Source: Synechococcales cyanobacterium M55_K2018_004
GTDB lineage: Bacteria > Cyanobacteriota > Cyanobacteriia > Elainellales > Elainellaceae
Assembly: GCA_015295905.1 (NCBI GenBank)
Contig: DVEB01000356.1
Location: forward strand, 1-37,433
Reading direction: 5' to 3'
Length of the DNA: 37,433 bases
Each line of letters starts with the position of its first letter. Position 1 is the first letter of the stretch. The position numbers and the translations under genes were made by a program. The notes under the pieces were generated by a model that saw nothing but the letters and a program-made list of their open reading frames with translations, made no database searches and was not told where the DNA came from. Shown here piece by piece: positions 17,676 to 25,667 of the stretch.

Positions 17676-17731
17676 TGCGTAATTTGGGCCGACAGGCCTG
17701 CCATGCCTTCCTGCTGAACCAACGCGAACAC

Positions 17732-18472
17732 CTACAGGCAGGATCGAAATAGTTCCCACACGTGGTTCCAAGCATCGGCGGCTACATCGGGAACATAATC
17801 GGCCCGCTGGTCGCAACAGAAGCCATGCCCTGCGTTGGCATAGCGAAAGATCTGGTGTGGGCTATTGTGCTCCTGGAGGGCTGCTTCAATTTGATCGACC
17901 TGCTCCAGCGGGATCAACTCATCCTTCATGCCATAGAAGGCGTAGAGGGTGCCCTGAATTTGAGGGGTGCGGGTAATGGTGGGTGGCCCCCCACCGGGGC
18001 AGAAGGTGGCAATGCCTGCGCCATAGAATGATGCTGTGGCTGCTACCTCCGGTAGGGTAGCGGCAAGGTAGGCAACATGACCGCCAAAACAGAACCCAAT
18101 ACAGCCGACTCCGCCCGTCTTCACGGCGGGTAACGACTTCAGATAGGCGATCGCTGCCCCAATATCGCTCAACAGTTCCTCTGCTTTGGTCTGCTCTTTA
18201 TACTGACGGCCCAGCGCGATGTCCTCAGGGCTATAGCCCGCCTCGAAGCCGGGAGCAAGCCGCTGATAGATGGCCGGAGCGATCGCCACATAACCGTGCT
18301 GGGCGATCTTTTCTGTCACCTCACGAATGTGAGCATTGACTCCAAAGATTTCCTGGATCACCACTACGCCAGGGAAGCGCCCTTCGGCGACGGGTTGGGC
18401 GAGATAGGCGTCAATTTGAAGAGCGCCATTGGGGACCTTGACCCAATGGGATCGAATGGGATGAACTGGCAT
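17732..18472 (-). CDS. Dienelactone hydrolase family protein
   Basis: A 246-aa alpha/beta hydrolase of the dienelactone hydrolase family. The catalytic triad is visible: Cys128 in GFCFGG, Asp184 in GMKDELIP and His216 in NAGHGF. The N-terminal VVVIQEIFGVNAHIREVTEKIAQHGYVAIAPAIY is typical, with Glu41 of the EIFG motif. Cyanobacteria rarely run the chloroaromatic pathway, so the natural substrate is unknown. ATG at 18472. It is convergent with dapF and divergent from the plmA-like gene. Confidence 0.9.
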   Translation of the reverse strand: MPVHPIRSHWVKVPNGALQIDAYLAQPVAEGRFPGVVVIQEIFGVNAHIREVTEKIAQHGYVAIAPAIYQRLAPGFEAGYSPEDIALGRQYKEQTKAEELLSDIGAAIAYLKSLPAVKTGGVGCIGFCFGGHVAYLAATLPEVAATASFYGAGIATFCPGGGPPTITRTPQIQGTLYAFYGMKDELIPLEQVDQIEAALQEHNSPHQIFRYANAGHGFCCDQRADYVPDVAADAWNHVWELFRSCL

Positions 18473-18566
18473 TAAATTGTTTGAGTAGAGTGCGAAATAA
18501 TCACCTCAGAGGGTGTAGCTAGGCAGAAGGTATCTGCGGCTAGATATCCTTATTGTTAGGCATTGT

Positions 18567-18642
18567 TAGTCAAATGGTTTAGTCAAATGGTTTAGTCAAA
18601 GTTAGTGTCAGGCAACGATTGGTTAGTGTCAGGCAACGATTG
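18567..18642. repeat. Back-to-back tandem repeats upstream of plmA
   Basis: First a 13-bp unit TAGTCAAATGGTT, two full copies plus TAGTCAAA (18567-18600). Directly after it comes a 21-bp unit, GTTAGTGTCAGGCAACGATTG, in two perfect copies (18601-18621, 18622-18642). TCAGGCAA recurs once more at 18657. The array ends 61 nt before the plmA start, a position suited to an operator or promoter-spacing region in the divergent hydrolase/plmA promoter interval. Confidence 0.85.
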
Positions 18643-18703
18643 CCAGTCGAAAATGGTCAGGCAAATCTGCAAGGCTCCAGGGAACGGTTGATGAGGAGAG
18701 TTT

Positions 18704-19690
18704 ATGGTTGAATTTCATATCCAGACAGACAGCGAAATTCCAGCATCATCTCAGTTATATAACCAGATACGGTTTGCGATCGCGTCCCGTCAATATCCTC
18801 CTGGCCACCGTCTGCCCAGCACCCGCCAACTTGCCATGCAAACGGGGCTGCACCGCAACACCATCAGCAAAGTCTATCGTCAGTTAGAAGAAGACGGGGT
18901 AGTGGATGCCCACGCTGGTTCTGGCATTTATGTGCGGGCCCAAGGCGATGAGGGCAGCACGAAGGCCAGCCGCTCTCCCTTGTTTGACCGCTATCCCGAG
19001 GTTTACCAACTGGTGCAAAAGAGCCTGGATGAGTTGTTGAGCCAGGGCTGCTCCCTTAGTCAGGCGAGAGAACTGTTTTTGGCAGAAATTGACTGGCGCT
19101 TGCGGTGCAGTGCCCGTGTGTTGGTGACGGCTCCCCGCGAAGACCTGGGTGCAGGTGAACTGATGCTACGAGAATTGCAACAGGCGCTGCAAATCCCCAT
19201 TCAACTGGTGCCGTTAGAGGAATTGGCAGAGGTGTTGGATCAGGCACGGGGGGGCACCGTGGTCACCAGTCGCTACTTTGTCAGCAAGGCCGAGGCAATT
19301 GCCAAACCAAAATCTGTCCGTGTTATTCCCATCGACATTTACGACTACGAACGTGAACTGAAGTTGCTTAAGAGTCTCCCCAAGGATGGCTGCATTGGTC
19401 TGGTTAGCCTCAGTTCTGGTATCCTGCGGGCGGGTGAAGTGCTGATCTATAGTCTACGGGGTGAGGATTTGCTGGTGATGACGGCTCAAGCTGAGGACAG
19501 CTATAAGCTCAACACCCTGGTACGACGTGCTCAGACCATCTGGTGCGACCAGGCCAGCTACGCGGCGGTGAAGCATGCGATCCAGGCGGCCCGCGAAGAC
19601 TTGATCCGACCGCCTCAAGTTTTTTGCAGCGAGAACTATGTCGGGGCCAAGTCGATTAGTCTGCTGAAGCGAGAGTTGGGGTTGGAATAA
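18704..19690 (+). CDS. plmA: GntR-family regulator, PlmA-like
   Basis: A 328-aa regulator. N-terminal GntR winged helix (about residues 3-80: SSQLYNQIRFAIASRQYPPGHRLPSTRQLAMQTGLHRNTISKVYRQLEEDGVVDAHAGSGIYV), then about 240 residues that are not an aminotransferase domain as in MocR proteins. This architecture and length match PlmA, the cyanobacterial GntR protein first linked to plasmid maintenance in Anabaena and reported to join PII-PipX complexes. ATG 18704 with GAGGAG about 8 nt upstream. The assignment is from memory of the family, not alignment. Tandem repeats lie immediately upstream. Confidence 0.8.
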   Translation: MVEFHIQTDSEIPASSQLYNQIRFAIASRQYPPGHRLPSTRQLAMQTGLHRNTISKVYRQLEEDGVVDAHAGSGIYVRAQGDEGSTKASRSPLFDRYPEVYQLVQKSLDELLSQGCSLSQARELFLAEIDWRLRCSARVLVTAPREDLGAGELMLRELQQALQIPIQLVPLEELAEVLDQARGGTVVTSRYFVSKAEAIAKPKSVRVIPIDIYDYERELKLLKSLPKDGCIGLVSLSSGILRAGEVLIYSLRGEDLLVMTAQAEDSYKLNTLVRRAQTIWCDQASYAAVKHAIQAAREDLIRPPQVFCSENYVGAKSISLLKRELGLE

Positions 19691-19759
19691 TGCCTCCAGG
19701 GATGGCAGTCCGACGGGGGATAGGAGCCGCCCCTATCCCACACAAGAAATCCCTTGGTG

Positions 19760-19883
19760 AACATAAATTCCGGATAAGCTGAAATCCTCGTTTTTTTGTG
19801 CGCGGTGCACGCAAAACATCAAGGATGTTGGGGCACTGGGTACCGTGCCGTGCCCCAACACCCGCTTAACCCAAACTGACGTT
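19760..19883 (-). repeat. Dispersed element copy B; 19691-20080 has no gene
   Basis: About 124 bp in the inverse orientation: it opens AACATAAATTCCGGATAAGC and closes CTTAACCCAAACTGACGTT. The hairpin TGTTGGGGCAC...GTGCCCCAACA is well kept; the other hairpin is degraded. It begins 69 nt after the plmA stop. No coding sequence is seen in the rest of the plmA to binding-protein gap. Confidence 0.8.
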
Positions 19884-20080
19884 ATAAGCTAAGAGATGAT
19901 GGACTAATCGAGTATTTCTTTCCTAGTTGCCAGAGAGCGGGCCTGAGTCAGCCAGAGCGTGCTGAGTGAACTTGCCTGAAGCCAAGGTTTCAGTAATATA
20001 GAGCTTTGCTGAAACCTGTTGCATCCTATCAAGTGCAAGATTCGAGTGAAACCAAATTCCTAATTGAGTCGCATCGAGCA

Positions 20081-20917
20081 ATGAAACAACTAAAGTTTTT
20101 GTTGACAATGGTCTTCAGCGCTGTTCTCACCGTCTTTTTGGTAACAGCGTGTAATTCTCAAGCGCCCGATGGCACAGCGACCTCCGGTTCTCCTACTGCT
20201 GGTGGCAGTCCTGGACAGACCTTGATTATGGCAACCTCGGCGGATTATCCACCCTACGAGTTTGTCGATACCAGCAGTGGCAAAGAAGAAATTATTGGAT
20301 TTGATGTGGATATCGCCAAGTACATTACTGAGAAACTTGGCTATGGGTTGCAGATTAACAACATGGACTTTAATGGTCTAATTCCTGCGTTGCAGGCAAA
20401 GCGAGCCGATTTTGTGATGGCGGGCATGACTCCCACCGAAGAACGCAAGAAGAGTGTCGATTTTTCGGAGATTTACTTTGAGGCAAAAAACACACTGGTG
20501 GCCAAAAAGGGCAGCAACTTGACCTCGTTTGAGGCCATGGCCGGCAAGAAGTTGGGAGTTCAGTTGGGGAGTATTCAGCAGGAAGCAGCCAAGACAGCCA
20601 CTGAAAAAGTACCGACGATTCAGGTGGTGCCCCTCAACCGCATTAGTGAAATTATTCAAGAACTAAAAGCAGGACGCATTGACGCAGCACTGATTGAAGA
20701 TACCGTCGCCAGTGGCTTCATTAGCGCAAACCCTGACCTGGAGTTTAATGTGTTGCCCAACGAAGGAGAAGCTGGTTCTGCGATCGCTTTTCCCAAAGGT
20801 TCTCCCTTGCTGGCAGAGTTCAACCCCGTCCTGAAGGACATGATCGACAGTGGCAAGATGAATGAACTCGTGAACAAGTGGTTTGGCGATCAACGTCCAG
20901 GGCAAGCGACTTCGTAA
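20081..20917 (+). CDS. Polar amino-acid ABC transporter substrate-binding lipoprotein
   Basis: A 278-aa periplasmic binding protein of SBP family 3. Signal peptide with lipobox VTAC, lipidated Cys24, then a Ser/Gly/Thr linker. The mature part starts LIMATSADYPPYEFVD, with IIGFDVDIAKYITEKLGY, LIPALQAKRADFVMAGMTPTEERKKSVDFSEIYFEAKNTLVAKK and LGVQLGSIQQEAA, all typical of Gln/His/Arg-type receptors. ATG 20081 is chosen because an upstream extension would precede the signal peptide. It precedes its permease by 360 bp containing an element remnant and two hairpins. The ligand cannot be read from sequence. Confidence 0.92.
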   Translation: MKQLKFLLTMVFSAVLTVFLVTACNSQAPDGTATSGSPTAGGSPGQTLIMATSADYPPYEFVDTSSGKEEIIGFDVDIAKYITEKLGYGLQINNMDFNGLIPALQAKRADFVMAGMTPTEERKKSVDFSEIYFEAKNTLVAKKGSNLTSFEAMAGKKLGVQLGSIQQEAAKTATEKVPTIQVVPLNRISEIIQELKAGRIDAALIEDTVASGFISANPDLEFNVLPNEGEAGSAIAFPKGSPLLAEFNPVLKDMIDSGKMNELVNKWFGDQRPGQATS

Positions 20918-20921
20918 TGCG

Positions 20922-21000
20922 AGGTGAATTCGGGATACGCTGAACCCCTTGATGTTCCGGGCGCGTCGCGCCCAACACCCTGCTAACCCAAACTGACGTT
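20922..21000 (-). repeat. Dispersed element copy C (internally deleted)
   Basis: A 79-bp remnant: right end GTGAATTCGGGATACGCTGAA, then GATGTTCCGGGCGCGTCGCGCCC fused directly to the other end CTAACCCAAACTGACGTT; the first hairpin and half of the second are missing. It starts 5 nt after the binding-protein stop codon. Confidence 0.75.
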
Positions 21001-21026
21001 ATAGCGCTACACGCATAGGTTAGGAC

Positions 21027-21077
21027 AAAACATTTTGTGGGAAACCCCGCGCTGTGGGGTTTCCCACAAAATGTTTT
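21027..21077. terminator. Strong hairpin with A/T tails between binding protein and permease
   Basis: Perfect 22-bp arms at 21027-21048 (AAAACATTTTGTGGGAAACC then CC) and 21056-21077, with the 7-nt loop GCGCTGT. A 5' A-tract and a 3' T-tract give it an intrinsic-terminator form in both directions. Confidence 0.8.
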
Positions 21078-21137
21078 TTAAAGCATGAGCGCGTAGCCCC
21101 ATAATAATGTGGATTAGTCAAAAATTTGGAGGAATGG

Positions 21138-21167
21138 CAGGGGTCAGTGGCCCGCCACTGACCCCTG
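21138..21167. terminator. Second hairpin before the permease gene
   Basis: Perfect 13-bp arms CAGGGGTCAGTGG (21138-21150) and CCACTGACCCCTG (21155-21167), with loop CCCG and no T-tract. With the hairpin at 21027 it would lower read-through or protect the 3' end of the upstream mRNA. Confidence 0.6.
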
Positions 21168-21277
21168 TGCATCACAACTGGTTCTCAATGGTTAGTTTGA
21201 TACGGTTTACTGAGTCACAAAGCCCTTATAGTAAGCCGCAGTTTTCATAAAACGTTTGGCGTGTCTGAATATAGAGC

Positions 21278-21937
21278 ATGAACTTAGATTTTGCGCGAAT
21301 TGCTCCCTCAATTCCCTTCATACTGGCAGGGACTTGGGTGACTCTCCAATTTACCCTCCTCTCTGCCCTGATTGGCTTTACCTGGGGGACGCTGCTTTCC
21401 CTATTTAAAATTTCAACCTTCAAACCCCTGCGCTGGTTTGCTGATGCTTATACGTCCATTTTTCGAGGCACACCCCTGATCCTTCAGCTTGCCCTGATCT
21501 ACTTTTCTATTCCGCAACTGACTGGCTACAACATCTCAGGCTTAGAAGCCGGGGTGATTGCCTTTGCACTCAACTCCGCTGCCTATAGCTCTGAGACCAT
21601 TCGAGCTGGCATTATGGCAGTAGACCGGGGGCAACGAGAGGCGGCGATGTCTCTGGGGGTTCCCTATCCTCAGATGATGTGGGACGTGATTCTACCGCAG
21701 GCATTTAAAAATATTCTGCCTGCCCTGGTCAACGAAAGCATTAACCTGCTGAAAGACTCTGCGCTAGTCTCAACAGTAGGAGCGTTAGATTTGATGCGGC
21801 GTGCTCAAATCGTCGCGGCTGAAAAATATATCTATTTTGAACCGCTGATCTTCGTCGGGTTGATTTACTGGATCATGATTACTGGGTTTTCCTGGTTGGC
21901 AAGCCGCTTAGAAGTGAGGATGAGAAAAAGTGATTAG
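21278..21937 (+). CDS. Polar amino-acid ABC transporter permease
   Basis: A 219-aa His/Glu/Gln/Arg-type permease (HisMQ family). N-terminal helix [43 protein letters not shown], and the EAA loop [52 protein letters not shown] that contacts the ATPase. About five membrane helices. Its stop overlaps the next gene's GTG start by 8 nt, so the two are translationally coupled. Confidence 0.94.
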   Translation: MNLDFARIAPSIPFILAGTWVTLQFTLLSALIGFTWGTLLSLFKISTFKPLRWFADAYTSIFRGTPLILQLALIYFSIPQLTGYNISGLEAGVIAFALNSAAYSSETIRAGIMAVDRGQREAAMSLGVPYPQMMWDVILPQAFKNILPALVNESINLLKDSALVSTVGALDLMRRAQIVAAEKYIYFEPLIFVGLIYWIMITGFSWLASRLEVRMRKSD

Positions 21938-22652
21938 AACAGAGTTTTTGTGTAAATCGTTTGGTCGGCTGGATGTTTTAAAGGATGTTTCTACCGAGAT
22001 CAAACGGGGAGAAGTGGTGGCGATTATTGGCCCTTCTGGGTCAGGCAAATCGACCCTGCTGCGCTGTATGAATTTGTTGGAAACCCCCACCCGTGGACGG
22101 GTCTATATTAACGATGTGGACATTACCAGTCCTAAAGTGGATGTGAAGAGGGTCCGCCAAAACATTGGCATGGTGTTCCAGCATTTCAACCTGTTTCCTC
22201 ACATGAATGTCCTCAAGAATGTGAGCTATGCCCCAATTAAGGTGAAAGGGGTGCCCAAACCTCAGGCCGAAGCCCTGGCAATGGATTTGTTGAATAAAGT
22301 GGGTTTAGGGGAAAAAGCAGAGGCTTACCCTTCTCGTCTTTCCGGCGGTCAGAAGCAACGGGTGGCGATCGCCCGGGCGCTGGCTATGGAACCAGAGATC
22401 ATGCTGTTTGACGAACCCACCTCGGCCCTTGACCCTGAAATGGTGAAGGAAGTCTTGCAGGTGATGCGTGACCTGGCGAATACGGGAATCACCATGGCAA
22501 TCGTGACGCATGAGATGGGCTTTGCCCGCGAAGTCGCGAACCGCATCCTGTTCCTCGACCAGGGGCACATCGCTGAAGATGCCCCACCCAGCGTTTTCTT
22601 CACCAATCCCCACAGCGATCGCGCCCAGCAATTCCTGGAGAAGGTGCTGTAG
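21930..22652 (+). CDS. Polar amino-acid ABC transporter ATPase
   Basis: A 240-aa ATPase of the GlnQ/HisP group. Walker [10 protein letters not shown] (about residues 34-42), Q-loop [18 protein letters not shown], signature [15 protein letters not shown], Walker [17 protein letters not shown] and H-switch [21 protein letters not shown], which is the characteristic polar-amino-acid form. GTG start overlapping the permease by 8 nt. coaX starts 3 nt after its stop codon. Confidence 0.95.
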   Translation: MIRTEFLCKSFGRLDVLKDVSTEIKRGEVVAIIGPSGSGKSTLLRCMNLLETPTRGRVYINDVDITSPKVDVKRVRQNIGMVFQHFNLFPHMNVLKNVSYAPIKVKGVPKPQAEALAMDLLNKVGLGEKAEAYPSRLSGGQKQRVAIARALAMEPEIMLFDEPTSALDPEMVKEVLQVMRDLANTGITMAIVTHEMGFAREVANRILFLDQGHIAEDAPPSVFFTNPHSDRAQQFLEKVL

Positions 22653-22655
22653 CCT

Positions 22656-23456
22656 GTGGTTCAATCGTCGGACAACTGGCTGGCCCTGATGATTGGCAAC
22701 AGTCGGCTGCACTGGGGCTGGTTTCAGGGCAAGCAACTCCGGCAACAGTGGGACACTGCCCATTTCTCTGAAGCCGAGATGACAGCGGTGATTGAACACT
22801 GGATGGGCGATCGCCCCCCCGACTCTTCCCTTCCTCCCGGACTGCAAGCAGTTCCACAGGCAAAACTACCCCTCTGGCTGGCCTCCGTTGTACCTCAGCA
22901 GGTTCCACTCTGGCAGCGCTATCCTGCCACGCACCTGATCACGCGAGATCAAATTCCCCTGGCCAATCAGTACGCAACGCTAGGCATCGATCGCTCCCTA
23001 GCGCTCTGGGGAGCCGGTCAGACCTACGGCTTTCCGGTGCTGGTGATCGATGGCGGCACGGCCCTCACCTTGACTGCGGCTGACGAGCAGCAGCGCATCG
23101 TGGGTGGGGCCATTTTGCCAGGGGTGTGGCTACAACTGCGATCGCTGGCTCAACAAACTGCTGCCTTGCCGGAAGTTCCCCTAGCGCTCTCTCAAGCTTT
23201 GCCCCCTCGCTGGGCCACCAACACCCCTGAGGCTATGCAGAGTGGTGTGATGTATTCCCTCTTGGCGGGAGTGCAGGAGTTTGTGGTGGACTGGTTGGAG
23301 ACCTGGAGTGAAGGGGCGATCGCCTTTACTGGTGGGGATGGCCATTGGCTGCACCACCACCTGCAACGGCGAATACCCACAGCCGCACAACGACTGCATC
23401 ACGACCCAGGTCTTATCTTCAAAGGCATTGCTGCTTTGAGGTCAATTTTGGGTTGA
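22656..23456 (+). CDS. coaX: Type III pantothenate kinase
   Basis: A 266-aa ASKHA-fold kinase phosphorylating pantothenate, the first step of coenzyme A synthesis. Phosphate loop region LALMIGNSRLHWGWF near the N-terminus, adenosine/metal motif VLVIDGGTALTLTA, GGAILPGVWLQLRSL, and FTGGDGHWL near the C-terminus. The usual Asp of the D-x-G-N-(S/T) motif is Met here; I recall similar N-termini in other cyanobacterial CoaX proteins but cannot verify it. GTG start 3 nt after the amino-acid transporter ATPase, so it is probably co-transcribed, though the pathways are unrelated. Confidence 0.88.
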   Translation: MVQSSDNWLALMIGNSRLHWGWFQGKQLRQQWDTAHFSEAEMTAVIEHWMGDRPPDSSLPPGLQAVPQAKLPLWLASVVPQQVPLWQRYPATHLITRDQIPLANQYATLGIDRSLALWGAGQTYGFPVLVIDGGTALTLTAADEQQRIVGGAILPGVWLQLRSLAQQTAALPEVPLALSQALPPRWATNTPEAMQSGVMYSLLAGVQEFVVDWLETWSEGAIAFTGGDGHWLHHHLQRRIPTAAQRLHHDPGLIFKGIAALRSILG

Positions 23457-23550
23457 GCATCATACGACTCTCAGCGTCAACTCGATTCTTATGCGCGTAG
23501 CACTATACCAATGCAGCAATGCTCAGTTTGGACGTCTAGAGTTTGGGACT

Positions 23551-23727
23551 TCTAGAGTAGTTTTAGCCCACCCGTGGCAGGCTAAAACTAACGTCAGTTC
23601 GGGTTAAGCGGGTGTTGGGGCACCGCGTCCGGCGCGGTGCCCCAACACCCTTGCTGTTCCGTGCGCGTCGCGCACGGAACAGCAAGGGTGTCAGCTTATC
23701 CCGAATTCACGTTAAAACTACTCTAGA
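23551..23727. terminator. Hairpin interrupted by an inserted element
   Basis: Left arm TCTAGAGTAGTTTTAGCC (23551-23568). The right arm is split: GGCTAAAACT (23580-23589) and ACTCTAGA (23720-23727), with a dispersed-element copy plus a duplicated AAAACT between them. Removing the insert and one duplicate restores a perfect 18-bp complement. It lies between the convergent coaX and DUF3747 genes, so it was probably their shared terminator. Confidence 0.85.
23590..23713 (+). repeat. Dispersed element copy D (intact, with target duplication)
   Basis: A 124-bp reference copy. Left end AACGTCAGTTCGGGTTAAGC; the right end reads AACGTGAATTCGGGATAAGC on the other strand, matching the left end at 17 of 20 positions. 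Two internal hairpins: one built on TGTTGGGGCACCGCG and its complement, the other on TTGCTGTTCCGTGCGCG and its complement. Flanked by AAAACT(A) at 23584 and 23714. No coding capacity. It has the form of a miniature inverted-repeat element (MITE). Confidence 0.85.
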
Positions 23728-23792
23728 CGCGAGATGGTTATACCCTGCGGATGCAACCACCTCGCGTCTAATTTTTATCCTGAGAATTGCTA

Positions 23793-25049
23793 TTACCGAT
23801 TTACGGGAACCACGCGAGCAGGCAGGTTTTGACTCGTCAGGGTAGCTTGAAATGCTTGAGCATCCGACAGTTGACGGAACAATCCAGCCTGCATCACCAC
23901 TTGGCCATCAATAATGGTGCGGAATGCATCGGGAGCCACACTCAACAAGCGTGACTGCACATCTGGCGCAGTACTGGGCACAATCACCCGATAGCTGAAG
24001 CCCAACTGAGAAGCCAATTGGGTAGGAGTAGTCGGCCCGGTACCGCTTGACCACGGACTACTCGAGCTACTGCCAAAATTGGGGGTGCGGTTGACTGAGA
24101 CACTGGGCATTCCAGGCGGAGTTTGCCCCCGAGGAGTGGGCGGCATCGACGGAACGGGCAAGACCCCGACTTGATCAGGACGATTGGTGCGGGGGGGGGG
24201 GGGCAAAGCCACGCCATCGCCGCGCACTACAGGCCGTATCGGAACGGGCGTTTCATTGCTGCGGCTCTCGTTGGAGTTCCAGCTATTGTTGGAATTCCAG
24301 TTACCGTTAGAGTTCCAAGTTCCATTTGAGGCAGAATTCCAGGAACCATTGGTATCCGGTGCGGGAACTGGAATTTCAATAGAGCGACCAGAGTTGGCAC
24401 TGCGTGGTAGGGGGCCGGGTGGTCGGGCAGAGACGGGGGGGAGATCATCGTCACGCCAGAGGGGGGCGGTAGGACGACTCGCGGCGGCAATTAATGTGTT
24501 GAGTGGTTGGTCATTTGTGAGATAGATGTGGCCCAATTGTTGGCCATTGAATACGCGCTTGGTGAACCGCCAACCTGGATTCAAATTCACTCGGACTGGG
24601 CCATCGGCAATGGTTGAGGCGCGGCCAATTTCTAGGGCGGGGCCACGGCTGCGGTTCATCGGTTCTGCGTAGAGAACTAGATTGCTTCCACTGCGCCGGA
24701 TACGCAGACTGTACTGCAAGCCCAGATCTTGTCCTGCTACCCGGACAGAATAGCCATTGCTGTCAGGGTTGCGACCGCAAATTCCGGTGAAATCAAACGA
24801 TAGCAAGAGTGGCTCAACAACGTTGCCTGATTCTCTCCAGCAGGCGCGGCTATTACTAATTTGTTCGAGAATGATGAGACGATACAAACTGCCTCCAGCT
24901 ACGGGGGAGGCGATCGCCACAAACCGACTTTGATCCACTTCAGCCTGGTCAAACAGGGTAGCACTAGCGGGCTGTGCTAGAAAACTTCCACCAGCTCCCA
25001 CGCTTAGGGCTGCCAGAGTGCCGAGAAATAACGAACGTACAGTTTTCAT
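23793..25049 (-). CDS. Exported DUF3747 protein with C-terminal SPOR-like region
   Basis: A 418-aa secreted protein. Signal peptide MKTVRSLFLGTLAALSVGAGGSFLAQPASA, with cleavage after ASA. Residues about 30-190 fit the cyanobacterial DUF3747 family (FDQAEVDQSRFVAIASPVAGGSLYRLIILEQ, SFDFTGICGRNPDSNGYSVRVAGQDLGLQYSLRIRR). The middle is low-complexity, with W-N-S-N repeats and Pro-rich stretches. The C-terminal 80 residues (FSYRVIVPS...QAGLFRQLSDAQAFQATLTSQNLPARVV) resemble a peptidoglycan-binding SPOR repeat. The ATG at 25049 starts the signal peptide. A 13-C run on the coding strand (24191-24203) encodes PPPP. Confidence 0.82.
   Translation of the reverse strand: MKTVRSLFLGTLAALSVGAGGSFLAQPASATLFDQAEVDQSRFVAIASPVAGGSLYRLIILEQISNSRACWRESGNVVEPLLLSFDFTGICGRNPDSNGYSVRVAGQDLGLQYSLRIRRSGSNLVLYAEPMNRSRGPALEIGRASTIADGPVRVNLNPGWRFTKRVFNGQQLGHIYLTNDQPLNTLIAAASRPTAPLWRDDDLPPVSARPPGPLPRSANSGRSIEIPVPAPDTNGSWNSASNGTWNSNGNWNSNNSWNSNESRSNETPVPIRPVVRGDGVALPPPPRTNRPDQVGVLPVPSMPPTPRGQTPPGMPSVSVNRTPNFGSSSSSPWSSGTGPTTPTQLASQLGFSYRVIVPSTAPDVQSRLLSVAPDAFRTIIDGQVVMQAGLFRQLSDAQAFQATLTSQNLPARVVPVNR
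24191..24203. repeat. 13-nt homopolymer inside the DUF3747 gene
   Basis: G13 on the plus strand (C13 on the coding strand), read CCC CCC CCC CCC CGC as four Pro and an Arg. A single-base slip would remove the downstream linker and the SPOR-like domain. Confidence 0.9.
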
Positions 25050-25389
25050 AGAAGGTCTCTGTGTCAAAAATCATGCGGCTGGTAGTTCCCCCGATTCGTC
25101 AAGTCTTTTCCAATTTCATGCAACTACTGACGCGGGGATTGTTGGGAAGTTTCGCAAATAAACTCTCAAAATCCGGATCTTTTTGCTATCCCCATCGAAG
25201 CTTTATCTCGAACCTTTTGCTATTGCCCTTTTGCCATTGCTAGGAGTGCGGCGTGCTCCCAGCAATGGTGCGGGTTGCAGTGGTGCTGTGCGCTGCTGCA
25301 ACCTGCTTAATCGGTGAAGTTGCAGGATCTGCTTTATCCCAAACATTCATGTCTAGACTGAGCAACGTCTACGGTTGAGGGGGGTATTG

Positions 25390-25512
25390 ACGTCAGTTCT
25401 GGTTCAGAGGAGGGTGGAGCACGATGCACCGCGCGGTGACCCAACCCCCTCAATTTTCTGTGGGCGCTGCGCACGAAAAATCGAGGATTTCAGCTGATCC
25501 GGAACTCACGTT
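25390..25512 (+). repeat. Dispersed element copy E (diverged); 25050-25667 has no gene
   Basis: Left end ACGTCAGTTCTGGTTCAG and right end CAGCTGATCCGGAACTCACGTT; both internal hairpins are partly degraded (GTGGGCGCTGCGCACG loop). It lies in the divergent gap between the DUF3747 gene and the importer ATPase. The remainder of the gap contains a small GGTTGCAG...CTGCAACC dyad near 25273 and no supported gene. Confidence 0.75.
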
Positions 25513-25667
25513 ATTAGTGTTCTTAGTGTTCTCATTATTTGATCATGGGGATGATCATTTGACAAGGGCTAGTCTCAGCATCAATCTGTAGCCGCTAGTA
25601 CAATACCGCTGCTTGATCTTCCGTAGGATCAGCGATTAACAATCCTTACAAAAACATCAGCGTTGTC

